The notes under the pieces are model-generated. The model had not been told where the DNA came from and did not search any database. It saw only the letters and a program-made list of their open reading frames with translations. A stretch of DNA of 64,000 nt, taken from Calliphora vicina (taxonomy: Eukaryota > Arthropoda > Insecta > Diptera > Calliphoridae). Numbering within the stretch: the first letter of the stretch is position 1; each line of letters begins with the position of its first letter. Location: assembly GCF_958450345.1 (NCBI RefSeq), contig NC_088784.1, forward strand, positions 61,179,247 to 61,243,246, read 5' to 3'. This document shows positions 46,140 to 57,091 of the stretch, one piece after another. Position numbers and translations under genes: made by a program.

Positions 46140-46691
46140 AGGTCGCCAAATTGTCGAATCTAAAAACAAAATTGTCGAATGGTGAACAATACCAATCCAC
46201 ATGAGATCCAAGAGCGTCCAATACATTCCGAAAAAGTCACTGGTTGGTGTTGATTTTGGACTGGCGACGTCATCGATCCATATATATTTGAGAACATCGT
46301 TGACCAGGTCATCACCGTCAATGGCGAGCGCTATGGATCGATGATTACAAACTTATTTTGGCCTGAATTGGATGATATGGACACCAACCACATGTGTTTT
46401 CAGCAGGACGGTGCTACGTGCCACACAGCTCATGCCATATTGGACATTCCGCAGGAGCGATTTGAGGGCATGGTCATCTCACGTAGATGTGATGTGAACT
46501 GGCCACTGAGGCCCTCAAAGCCAACATGATCCATGTCAACAGTCTAATTCAACCTGAATTATACGCCAGAGTCATGGAAAATTTAAAATTTCGTATAGGC
46601 GCCACCCAGCGAAGTTGCGGCGGACATGTGCACGATGTTATATTCCATACATATGGCGTCGATAGTATTTTCTATAGGACATGGGCGTAGC
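46140..46691 (+). pseudogene. Tc1/mariner transposase, internally deleted
   Basis: One frame from about 46164 reads KQNCRMVNNTNPHEIQERPI, HSEKVTGWC, a TGA stop (46251-46253), FWTGDVIDPYIFENIVDQVI and TVNGERYGSMI. It continues PELDDMDTNHMCFQQDGATC, HTAHAILD and VISRRCDVNW. QQDGATCHTA carries the second catalytic D. The DLxPLDffLWG block with the third D is deleted at about 46504. In another frame the tail resumes as TEALKANMIHVNSLIQPELY, ARVMENLKFRIGA and QRSCGGHVHDVIFHTYG, the normal C-terminus. The N-terminal helix-turn-helix was not seen. The protein cannot be active. Confidence 0.85.
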
Positions 46692-47000
46692 CATTTTCTG
46701 TTTAACATTATTTTCTACAAAAAATTTTTGTGTAACAGTTCTTTCTATAGAATATTGGTTGTATAATAATATTATCTATTGAGATTTTCCTGTATAACAG
46801 TATTTTCTATAGAAAAGTTTCAGTATAACTGTATTTTCTATAGACAATTTTCTGTACAACAGTCATTTCTATTGATCATTTTCTGTATACCAGTATTTTC
46901 TAATGAAAATGTTATGAATAAAAGTTTTTTATAAATATTTTTCTTTCGGTTGTATATTTTATGTATAACAGTATCTGCTATAGAATATTTTCTGTACAAC
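46692..47000. repeat. Degenerate 31-35-bp tandem repeat, about nine units
   Basis: The consensus-like word TTTTCTGTATAACAGTATTTTCTATAGA recurs with substitutions about every 31-35 bases from 46693 to 46999. It starts right at the end of the mariner pseudogene. Confidence 0.75.
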
Positions 47001-47074
47001 CTCAAAAAATCACCTGACGAACTTTTCCGGTACATGAAAAGATTTAGATATCTATATTAATGACTTATATTGTG

Positions 47075-47130
47075 GAAATTACAAACAGAATGACAAACCC
47101 TTCTCAAGGATGTGAAGGGTATAAAAAGTC
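47075..47130 (-). mobile_element. DINE-1-like 5' tip
   Basis: GTGGAAATTACAAACAGAAT, GACAAACCCTTCTCAAGGAT and GTGAAGGGTATAAAAAG match the tip of the copies ending at 391 and 4566. The rest of the element is missing. Confidence 0.6.
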
Positions 47131-49650
47131 CGTTTAAAAATGTATTCAATAGCAAATAATGACCACACTGAATTCAAAAAGGTGATGGCTAAGCAGTCTA
47201 CAGATTTAATTTTTAACAACTAGAGGAATCATTTTAAAATGTACATTTTAACTAGGCTTCGAATTCGACAAACTGATATTTTCTGAAAAAACTCGAATTT
47301 TTATATGTTTTTCAACGCTGCCAACAATGAGAGAATTGTTTTGAATGTCAAACTCCATATAAATATGTATTCAAATTAATGAACTCTCGAGAATTTGGCT
47401 AAATTCGCCACTAATACAATCTTATATAAATTATACTTGACACTTTCCTCAAAAAAAATAATCTTCAATTTATGAATCGGAAAGACATTTTGTGGTTGTT
47501 GGCTGTGTTAATGAACATTTAAACGATCGGTAAACATTGGATTATGCTCGAAATCTCTTTCAATGACTATTGATGCAGTCTTTCAAATTCTCTGAATATG
47601 AATTTATAATGGAAGACATATAGGAATGTGGCCAAATAGTAACTGTTGCATATTCAAACGAATTAGTTCCTGGTACAGTCCTCGATGTCTCTGATAAATC
47701 GGTAAGTATATGTTAAAAAATCTGCATCTCAACAAATGAGGATGTCCTCATCTCATCTGTGAATGTCCACCACAGATGAGGTGAAAAACTGTTTCATCTT
47801 GTCCGAAGACCAAATTTGCTTGCATGTTTAACGATCGCCCAATGACTAACCGGTTCTTACACGAGAGTTGTAAACTGTGTTTTTTAATGTATGCGAGACA
47901 CAATTTGCTGCCAGTCTTTCATTTTGGTCCACATATTGTCAGACTTCTAAATGTAGTGCTTGAATATTTAATTTTTATTAGTCCCATGAGTGACAGAAAC
48001 TGAATCCAAGACATTTGAAACGGTAAATAATTTCTTAAAGAAATATGTACTCTTAAAAATGGCAGATAATTTAAAGTCTGTATTTATGAATCTGACAGAA
48101 TTTTAACTTAAACAACGTGTAAAAAAGAACAAAGAAAAGAAGACTCCAGCTTTTTAAATGAAGAAATCAATTATTACACTTCTTGTCTTTGTTACCCTGT
48201 TTTTTTCTTCTTGTTTAATTCATGCCCAAACCACTCTTAATACTTTCTTCGAACCTCTTTAAAATTCCAATTGCGTTTTAAATGAAACACTTTACTTTTG
48301 ACTGTTTTTTAATGAGATTTGAAATGATTTTTAATTAAATTGTTGTTTTTTTTGTTGTTGGTTCGATTTTTATTTCATTTCCCTGCAAAAAGTAAGAAAG
48401 AAACAAATGAAACCCACAAAGTGGTAAAAAAAAATTCCAAGTATATTGTGGTTTTGTTTTGCTGGTACTTGTAGCAGTGGGCGCTATTTTTTTGTTTTTT
48501 ATTTATAAAATTTTTACTTTCAATTGTTCAGGTGGCGAAAAAAAAATTAAACGCAAAAACAGTGTATTAAGCAATTTTTCAAAAGCAATTAAAATGACGA
48601 AGTGAAACAAAAAACCACAAAATCGTGACATCTTTCTTTAATAAAGAAATATGTTGTTTTATATTAAACAAATTTATAAATATTATTATATTTTTGACTT
48701 CAAAACAAAAAATCTTTAATGTTTATTTACCACCAACATCTGCTCCAAATTGGCTAAAAATTTTACTTGATACATATTTAAAAATGCACTAAAATCTAGC
48801 TGACAGATTCAGTGCACTGGGTACAACCAAACAACAGCAAAAAAATAGATATTAAAAAAATCTCATTTTTAAAAAAAATATCTTTAAAATCTTTTTTAAA
48901 TGAGGTTGCAATGTTTTTTTAAACGTTTAATTTGTAGCACAGTTTTTCCTATAAGTTTATTGCTGCATTTATAAACACAGACAGATCAACACAGTCAGGC
49001 AGACTGTAAGACAGACGAACATGTTTGTTTATACAATGTAAATAATTTGTTAAAAACGAAAAAAAAATAATCGAAAATTGCCCTGCCAATTTTATGATGT
49101 TTTTTTTATTCATTCGTGCTAAAAATCTACAAAATGCGGGTGTTTAGACTAAAACACAAAATGTTAAAAATTAAAGCAGATATTTGGTGCTTTGAATAGC
49201 TACATTAACAAAATGTACAGTGAAAGAAAAATAGTTTATAACAAATGAGTGCGTGGTGTGAAAATAATATAAATAAAAATAACTATAAAATAATTGTTTG
49301 AGTATCAGCTAAACTAGTTCGTTTAGTATTTCTTAGAAACCTATTTTAAAGTTTTTCTCTATTTCTTACTACTCTATTATTGGCTCTCTAATTTAGTGCT
49401 TAATTTAAGAGGGTATGCAAGCAAGAGAAGTTGTACTACCGGTCGGAAATTTGTACCGACAAAATTGGGTTCAACAGAAAGTTCAATCCATATGAACATC
49501 AATTTACAATATTTCGTATTTACGCATGTAAATATTTATATCTTATTTCAGTTTATTTTTTAATTACATCATAATGAATTAAAAAGTTTAGAGTTGAAAA
49601 AATATATATAAAATGAGAGATCTATTCAGACAAAGTTTGAATAATGTCGT
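47131..49650. other. Quiet intron sequence
   Basis: AT-rich with short homopolymers. A small inverted pair, CCTCATCTCATCTGTG / CACAGATGAGGTG, lies at 47748-47784. No coding signal was seen. Confidence 0.4.
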
Positions 49651-49654
49651 AATA

Positions 49655-50155
49655 CAGTAGTTTTGACTTACCTGCCTTTCACTTAAGAGCATTTTGCATA
49701 TAAGTGCACAAAACTTGTGCTTTGTGTATTTATATATCAAACTCCATATAAATTCGTTAATTTAAGTGCATTGTTCATACCTGCACATTTAAGATAAGTA
49801 CATAATACTTTTGAAAGCTATAACTGGTTTTTATGAAAAAAATTTCATTTAGCTGCCTAATACAAAATTAAATCAAAACAAAATAAGGAAAATAAGACTT
49901 TGAAAAAATGAGAAGTTTGCAACTTATTAATAATTTGAAACGTAGCTAAAATAACAAATTTGTCGTTATGTTTAGACGGAAAGATCACAAAGCTTCATGT
50001 AAATTATTTGTCGTTAGCTGCTTTTTTGGGCAGTAAACTTAAATGCACTTACCAGCATCAATGAGCACGTAAGTGTATTAAGGTTAACTGCATTTTTATC
50101 TTACCTGCACAAAATATCGTGCAAAGTTGGTTGTGCAGGTAAGTCAAAATTACTG
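49655..50155. mobile_element. pogo-like MITE flanked by TA
   Basis: The ends CAGTAGTTTTGACTTACCTGC and GCAGGTAAGTCAAAATTACTG are inverted and flanked by TA (49653-49654, 50156-50157). CAGT...ACTG ends with TA duplication are typical of the pogo/Tigger group. TAAGTGCA/TGCACTTA words recur at least eight times inside, in both orientations, like subterminal binding sites. Confidence 0.85.
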
Positions 50156-50157
50156 TA

Positions 50158-50880
50158 ATAGTTCTCAAGATATATACAAATAATTTTTTACTTTATGTGG
50201 GAGGTGATTCGCCCCCTGTATCGATACTTCCCACTTTTGCAGTGATACGAAATTGATTCATATAAAGTTTGAAGACTTTCACAATTATAGTTCTCGAGAT
50301 ATTGGAAAATAACTTTTTACTTTGTATGATAGATGCCACGCCCACTAATACAATCCCGCACATTTTTAGAAATGAATTCGTACAAAGTTTAAATTCGAAA
50401 TTAAGGATTTACATTGTATGTGAGGTGCCACGCCCACTAATACAATACCGCCCATTTACAGTCAAACTATGTACAACAATACGTTCAAAATTTTAAGTCT
50501 TCCACAACTATAGTTCTCTAGATATTCGAAAAGAACTATTTACTTTGTATAGCTGGGTCCACAACCCCTGTTCCGATCCTTTCGATTTTTAGTTAAACTT
50601 CATGCACTGATATGAAATTGATTCATACATATAAAGTTTGAAGACTATCACAATTATTGTTCTGCAGTTATTATAAAATGACTACATATTTACTTGGTAT
50701 GGGTGGTGCCACGCATTTTTCCAATTCCGCCCATTTTCAGCCAAGAAGCGCAAAATGGTACCGCGAACTTTTGCGGCTTTCACAATTATAGTTCACCAGA
50801 TTCACCAGATAATAATAACTATTTACTTTTTATGAAAAGTGCCACGCCCACGTAAAATTTCAAAACAAAAAGTATTCTAT
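50158..50880. repeat. Degenerate tandem repeat, about 120-145-bp unit, five units
   Basis: Each unit reads TTTGAAGACTTTCACAATTA, TAGTTCTCGAGATATT, AATAACT.TTTACTTTGTAT, GGTGCCACGCCCACTAATAC, CAAT(A/C)CCGCCCATTTT. The TATAGTTCT anchor lies near 50160, 50285, 50510, 50655 and 50790. GC-rich GCCACGCCCAC patches alternate with AT-rich ones. Confidence 0.75.
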
Positions 50881-50892
50881 TGTTCATTTCAG

Positions 50893-51390
50893 ATATAGAG
50901 GACCCTATAAAGTATATATATTCTGGATTCTTATAGATAGCGGAGTCGATTAAGCCATGTCCGTCTGTCTGTCTGTCCATCCGTCTGTCTGTTGAAATCA
51001 ATTTTCTGGAGACCCAGATATCTTCGGGATCCAAATCTTCAATAATTCTGTCAGAAATGCTTTTGAGAATCAGCAAAATCGGTCCACAAATGGCTGAGAT
51101 GTGAGGAAAAAACCAGGACAACATCAATTTTTGACTTATTTTTGATCTCTATCTGGATTACTAATTCATTAATATAGACAATATGGATATATAATGATAG
51201 ATATTTCAAAGACCTTTGCAAAGATGTATATAAGTTGGACCTACAATGGGTCAAAATCGGAAAAAAATTTAAATCGAATTTTTTTTTCACCAAAAAAAAT
51301 TTAAAAAACCAAAAAAAAAAAATACAAAAAAATGAAAAAACTACTTTGGAAAAAAATAAAAATTATTTTTATATAGCTCTCTTACTTGTT
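50893..51390 (+). mobile_element. DINE-1-like element lacking its stem-loop
   Basis: From ACCCTATAAAGTATATATAT and GCGGAGTCGATTAAGCCATG it runs through the TCTG run and CGGTCCACAAATGGCTGAG to GACCTACAATGGGTC. It ends TATAGCTCTCTTACTTGTT (51390), but the GATTCGGC..GCCGAATA stem-loop just before that is deleted. The copy at 3958-4566 shares the whole body in inverse orientation. Confidence 0.8.
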
Positions 51391-53421
51391 AAAATTGGAG
51401 CCAAATTACTGCATTCTTGATCAAAAAAAAAGATTTCAATATCGAAATTATAATAAAATGTACTACATTTCTTGCTCGATATTGAATGCCATAATGTCGA
51501 ATAGGACAATTACGATCAGTGTTACTCTTCCTTGTAACCAATTTTTTTATTACAATAAATTTAATGTAAAGTTTTAATTTGTATTTTTCCTATGGATATC
51601 AATGCTTGTTTTTCTCTGCATATTTGTGTACATATTTTACAGTTTTTGAGTTTTTTTCTGGCTTATATTTAAATTAAATCTAATTCAATTTAAAATATTT
51701 TATTTAATAATAAAATATCGATAAATACCTCAGTAGTCACTTTGAATTTAATCAATCGTTTGGAAACTAAACCTCATCAATTTGAGTGACTGAACGCCTA
51801 ATTGACTGGCTGATTGACAGACTATATGACTATATTAGGTGACTCATGAATAGATTTTGTGTAGCAAATTAATGTTTTTTCACTAGTATCTGGTTTAATG
51901 TTTAGTTTTTTTTTGTTTGTATCCAGTATGATAAGATACCTTAGTTAAGGTATTTGGTTACATGAAAGTAGATTAATTTGTTATTTTTTTTTTCTAACAG
52001 ACGCTCGCTTATCATAAAGTTTAGACAAACATTATCTACGAGTATTAACAAAAAAAAGATAATAATATTTGGATACAAAGTTAGTGTGGCTGATGTTTTT
52101 ATACATATTTTCATTATTTTTAGAGATTTTAGGTGACTGTTTTTTTGGTGGTAGAGTGATTGGTAGAAAATGCCTGATAATAGAAGAATATTTAGATATT
52201 TTAAAAACAACTGTGATTGATTTTTTTATAAACTTATTTTTTTTTAAATAAACGCTAGTATATTACTTACAAAAATCGTAAAGGCTTGAGATTATCAAAT
52301 GTGTGTTCTTACCTGAAAATAAAGAAAAAATAAAATTAAGTTTAATAAATTTGAATAATATAACTTATAAAAAAAATATTACAAAATCTGTAAGGATTCA
52401 TTTACAGTTAGTCATATTCCCTACATAACTAATATAAGTTGTCGAAAATCACGTTAAGCCCATTTATGCCAAGTGTCTGGTAATCGTATTTCTTCACTAT
52501 ATTGCCAAATAAAAAACAACCAAACATTGAGAATATTGTTATTAGAATTACAAATCATGTAGTAATATTTGTAGAGACATACATTTTGAAATAAACATGT
52601 CGGTCGGTTCAAAAAAACACTCTTTAAAATTTTCTAACGTTTATTCTTATAAATCTATTAGAAATATTGACATCGAGATCAATACCTCGTAAACTATAAA
52701 AATGATTTTTGTGGACATCACCTATTCCATATATAGTGCATTTCACAAAATAAAAGTTTTCAGTTTCGCATATACCCGAGATGATCAACTTTAAGTCCTC
52801 GTGATCCCGCGCCCAATGGTTTATAGCATCTAAATTCCAAGCTTTTAGTTCAAACAGTTTAAAATGTTATTTTTATTGGAGGGGACTACTACCTCTAAAA
52901 CTCAATATTAAAAGTTAGTTAAATTAAGATACATTATAATATGACAGTAAGCGACATATGGTAGGAGTAAGAGTGAAATGACCAGTGACTGTGAACGAAA
53001 TGGGATTGAGTGATTGATATGGAATTGAAGGGATTGGAACATATGTATTAAGACGGGTTACATACTGATATAAAGGACGTTAGGAGTAGTGTTGTTCCAT
53101 GTTGCTCATCATTAGTTTTGAATTATTTTGTGTTTTTGTTTTATTTGAATTAAGTTAAGTTTTAGTTTTTGTTAATAAATGTATAAATAGTGACTGCTGA
53201 GTTTTATTTCGAAAGAGACAAAAATAGAGAGTGACAAAAAGTGAAAAACTATATATAAGTCTTTTTCCAATCAGATGATATAAAGCGCGACTCAGTTGTT
53301 CAAATCAGATGACATTTCAGGCTGTGTAATGACAGCTTAATCAAACTTGCTGTGCTTCCAGTAATTGATAAAAATAAAATTTTCATTAAAAATTGTTCAC
53401 AACATATTTTTCACAAAGTCA
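51391..53421. other. Quiet intron sequence
   Basis: AT-rich. At 52600-53220 the composition is more mixed and ends in AATGTATAAATAGTG and GAGTTTTATTTC, which could be an old LTR or unique DNA. No inverted TG..CA ends or target duplication confirm an LTR. Confidence 0.3.
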
Positions 53422-53532
53422 TACATTACTTTAATATAGAAAGGCCTTAAATCTTGTTTTTTTAAGTCGAGATTTTTTGCATAAATATGACAAATCAACA
53501 CGAGTTAGGGCCTTTCTATAGTAAGGTAACGA
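53422..53532. mobile_element. MITE with 35-bp inverted ends, copy 2
   Basis: TTACTTTAATATAGAAAGGCC at the left and CGAGTTAGGGCCTTTCTATA then GTAAGG at the right pair imperfectly. The sequence matches the 43989-44148 element with a shorter, diverged interior. Confidence 0.65.
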
Positions 53533-53689
53533 TATGTATATGGTTAAATATTTTAATATAGGGTTCAATATTCTAACGAGATATAGACAAAAATGTGTCA
53601 AGAAATGGAGGGAGCCATGGTTTTTTATATCTCTGGCATTTAGTGACGGATTTTTGTCGGTTTAAATATATTTTTCAAAGTCCTTAGAT

Positions 53690-53765
53690 AGAGTAGCTGA
53701 TAGTGACTATCAGTCTTGGGGTTGCGGGTTCGATTCCCGCCAAAACCTCTGGGTGTTAATGCGGG
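53690..53765 (+). mobile_element. tRNA-derived SINE-like fragment
   Basis: GGGGTTGCGGGTTCGATTCC is a pol III B box in a T-arm context, preceded by GTAGCTGATAGTGACTATCA. CTCTGGGTGTTAATGCGGGC follows, as in the tRNA-unrelated body of a SINE. The A box is not clear. The core is shared with 14784-14850. Confidence 0.5.
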
Positions 53766-54184
53766 CAAGCCAAAATACTTCAATGTTTACGTTTGTTAAA
53801 AAATACCTACGGACCTATATATCAGATAGACTCAATGGAACTTTGGTATAAAAAATTAGTAAAAACCATTCTAGAAATATCTGAGATACATATATTAGTA
53901 ATCGTTATATAGGTCAATGATACAACAATACCACAAATATATATATCAAATAAAAGTCATATTTTTCAAATAACGAAACTAAATTCGAATTCATGTCGAT
54001 ATCCCGACGCCACCAACAAGGTTTACCCTTTCAGCCTTCTCCAACAAAATATAGAGTAGGCTTAATTTTCTGGCGCTTAACACCACTCACAGTACAATGG
54101 GATTTTTCAGAAAAAAAAATGGGGGTCACAAAAACGATTTCTTTAAAAAATATTTTTATTCACAAATACTGTTTTATCTATTAA

Positions 54185-54480
54185 GATGAGGAGTTTATAA
54201 GATTCGGCACAAACGAATATAAAACTTTGGATTGTTATACTCTTCATTATGACTGCAAGTGCTATATGTATAGAAGTTTGTCATTCAGTTTGTAATATCT
54301 ACATTTTTCAATTCTGGATCGTTATAGATAGTCTGTCTGTTGAAATCAACTTTCCAATGCCCCAAATAACATTCATATATGATCGATACATCAATATATC
54401 CGCCATACTCCAACTTAGGTTGCTAATTAAAATCGAGAAAATAGACCCCAAATTGGCTGGAAAATTTCAGTAGGGGTCAC
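54185..54480 (+). mobile_element. Two DINE-1-like ends, head to tail
   Basis: GAGGAGTTTATAAGATTCGG, CACAAACGAATATAAAAC is a worn stem-loop 3' end. About 25 bases later a new 5' end starts: TTATACTCTTCATTATG, GTTTGTCATTCAGTTTGTAA, TACATTTTTCAATTCTGG and GATAGTCTGTCTGTTGAAAT. Both are in plus orientation. The second stops near 54480 where family F begins. Confidence 0.6.
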
Positions 54481-55065
54481 GAAATATTTCAATATTGTAA
54501 ATAAAGCTCTTTACGCTTAATTAGAAAATTTACAATTTCCAAACATCTATTTATGATCCGAATGAGCTGATATTTAAAATATAATTAAAAGTAAAGAGCG
54601 TTATTTACAACTTTGGTATCTTTTGTGACCTTCACTAAAATTTTCCCGCAAACATTTTCGTAGAATTTGTTATGCTTTTTTAAAGGACTTTCTTTGATTT
54701 TCTCGAAAAAGGGTCAAATTGACACCTAATGAGTGGAGATAGAGGGTTAAGATCTTCCACAAAACTGATCTCCATAAAATTCCACAATATAACTCTGACA
54801 ATAAGAATTCTCTCAGATATTAACTTACAGCTTTTTTCAGTTAGTTAATGCTCCCTTCGTTCAAAAAATTAAAACTTTCACCCACTGTAAAATGTAATTC
54901 TGACCAGTTGAACTATAAGTTTATTTTATAAAAATTATCTACTCAACATTCCCATTCAGAATTATAGGGTCGCTATTCTGTTCCAATCAAAAAGTCTCAA
55001 TTTGTTTTATAGTGGAATTTCTATAGTTTCTTGGGGAAATTTTCTTTTTTTTTTCTTAAAATTTA
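54481..55065 (+). repeat. Interspersed repeat family F, copy 2
   Basis: Same order as 41190-41720: TTTACAACTTTGGTATCTTT, GATTTTCTCGAAAAAGGGTC, GAGGGTTAAGATCTTCC, ATTCCACAATATAACTCTG and GAACTATAAGTTTATTTTA, ending with AATTATAGGGTCGCTATTC. Confidence 0.7.
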
Positions 55066-55073
55066 CCCAGCCT

Positions 55074-55238
55074 AATAGTCAGTTTAAACTATTATATTTG
55101 CCTTTAAAATGTTGTAATAAGCTCTAAATACCTTTAAATAGTAACATTTTAGTATTTTCTCCTATTCAAATCATATTGAAAAAAAAGTTTTGTTTTTTAG
55201 TTGAGGTGTCATTCTCGTGGAATTGCCCATATTCTAAA
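55074..55238 (+). repeat. Interspersed repeat family G, copy 2
   Basis: ATGTTGTAATAAGCTCTAAA, TATTCAAATCATATTGAAAA and GTCATTCTCGTGGAATTGCC match 44458-44632. Here it directly follows family F, but at 44458 it does not. Confidence 0.65.
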
Positions 55239-55373
55239 AACTATAGAAGGAAGTACTATTTGAAGTTTTCTAAAAGATTGTACTGCTCCAATGTAAGTAT
55301 GTCGGCCTTCGATAGGAAATTATGTATAAATTTATAAACAGTTGGTCGTATTAAGCACATTGGCTCATAAATA

Positions 55374-55700
55374 CAGTGCACTCGCGATAATATGAACACC
55401 CCAAAATATGAAACTTTTTACTTCCATAGGGTACTCTAAAATATGAACTTAGTGAACTAAGCTGTTCATATTTTAAAGCTTTTTTAAATATGAACAGTTT
55501 ATTTTTGTTTTTGTAACGTATTTTATCTATCTACACAGAGTTGAAATCTAAATCAACAGGGTAGTGGCTAAATTCTAATTCAACTGCTTAATAATTTTTG
55601 GACTTCCCTATGGGAATTAGATGCCATTCGCAAATATGAACAATCTTGCAAAAGTGAACTGGCCTGGTTTTAATTAGTTCATATTATTGCGAGTGCACTG
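55374..55700. mobile_element. pogo-like MITE flanked by TA
   Basis: The ends CAGTGCACTCGCGATAATAT and ATATTATTGCGAGTGCACTG are inverted. A match continues through GAACACC-like bases and the element is flanked by TA (55372-55373, 55701-55702). CAGTGCACTCGCGATA is close to known pogo/Tigger termini. AATATGAAC words recur inside, two of them forming an internal palindrome near 55470-55500. No transposase is present. Confidence 0.9.
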
Positions 55701-55702
55701 TA

Positions 55703-56755
55703 CATTTTCTTCTTTACAATACATTTATTTTTTTTTTGATTTCGCTTAATCGTTTATATAAAAATATTGTATTTAAACAGAATTTTATATCTCTTTGCAC
55801 AACACAATTTCTAAATCATGATGAATAATTGTTCATTCATTCATTTTCCATATTTTTCGAAAACAAGAAGCAAAAATCTTTATTTAATCATCTTAATTAA
55901 GCATGACCAAATATAACACGATATTTTTACAGCAGTATGGATGGAACTTTGCAACTGCAAGTATTTTGCTTGCCATACACTGTTCAAGAATATTAAAAAT
56001 TAATGATTTTTTGAAAACCAAAGAAGCTACACTTAAAGGAAAATGTGTAAAAAAAACAAACTTATGACAAACTGTAAGATAAATGAAAAAACTTATCAAA
56101 ACGGAAATAAAAGAGGAGTCATCATTAATAATTAAGGATGTATGTAGGTTTAAAAGTATATGGCCACAATAAAACTACATTAAAACAAACAAAAAAAAAG
56201 AAATATTGCAACTGTAGGTTGCATTCAAAATGTATGACTCATTTTTAATAGTAATTTTAAGGTATTTTCTTTTTTTTTGCTCATTTTTATTTTGAAATGA
56301 TTGTTTATTTGTTTCCTTTTATTTATAAGAGTTTTGTGAGTGTGGATAAGTTTCTGACATTTTAGTATTTTTAATGGATTTTATTTTGTTTTTAGTTTAT
56401 TTCTAAAGATTGTAGAGAATTTATATTTTTATTTGTTCGTTTATGTGTCCGCCTGCTGCCTGCTGTCTATCAGTTCTATAAGCGATTTATAAGAACCAAA
56501 TTAAAATTTTGCGTTTGTATGTTCCATTGAATAAGCGCCAAATTTGTGCTCATTAGAATTTTTGTGTCGAAACTATTTTATTTATTTTTTTTTTGGTTTG
56601 TTTTCTTTTGCGTTTCTTGTAATTTTATTTTATAGTCATTTTAATGTAGGTCTAAAGAACTTGGGAGGTATTTTTAATTTTTCATTTCGTTTGTGACAGT
56701 ATTTTTAAGAATTGTAAACTTCAACAGCACTTAATGTAATTTTAAATTTAATACC
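55703..56755. other. Quiet intron sequence
   Basis: AT-rich with homopolymers. No coding signal or shared repeat was recognised. Confidence 0.4.
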
Positions 56756-56774
56756 AAAAAAAGTACAACCAATA

Positions 56775-57085
56775 CCCCGGTTTGCGCTAATTTGAACTGG
56801 AGAAATGCGACGCAAACCGATGCACGATTTTCCTTACATTTGTATTGATTTTCATTTAATTGGTTACGAGATTCATAAATTTACATTAAGATTTTCCTAT
56901 TAATGACGCAAATCGAAGTACTAACGACGCAACTTCCAATCCATGCGAAGCCAACTGAACCAAAAACGATTCAAATCGAAGTACGAACGACGCAACATCG
57001 AAGACATGCGACGCAAACTGAAACAAAAACGATGCAACTTCGAAATCAAAGAAATTTAAAAGATGCAACGACGCAGAACGAAAAT
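56775..57085 (+). repeat. CpG-rich 63-bp minisatellite built on GACGCAA
   Basis: ATCGAAGTACTAACGACGCA at 56912 and ATCGAAGTACGAACGACGCA at 56975 mark a 63-base period, with a shortened third unit. GACGCAA/GATGCAA words occur about nine times between 56808 and 57075. Because 63 is a multiple of three, both strands stay open here: 56903-57091 plus, and 56886-57068 minus with repeated VASxVLRFxS. That reflects the repeat and not a gene. Confidence 0.75.
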
Positions 57086-57091
57086 GATTAA

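Noticed and set aside
52980..53220. Possible solo LTR with AATGTATAAATAGTG and a TTTTATTTC end
   Set aside because: No TG...CA ends with a matching target duplication and no second copy in the window. It could equally be unique DNA.
53720..53745. A functional tRNA gene at the GGTTCGATTCC B box
   Set aside because: No complete cloverleaf or acceptor stem, no clear A box, and a related fragment at 14.8 kb. A SINE remnant is more likely.
56886..57091. Plus- and minus-strand ORFs with internal repeats
   Set aside because: They come from a 63-bp minisatellite whose period is a multiple of three. No start context or neighbouring exon supports translation.
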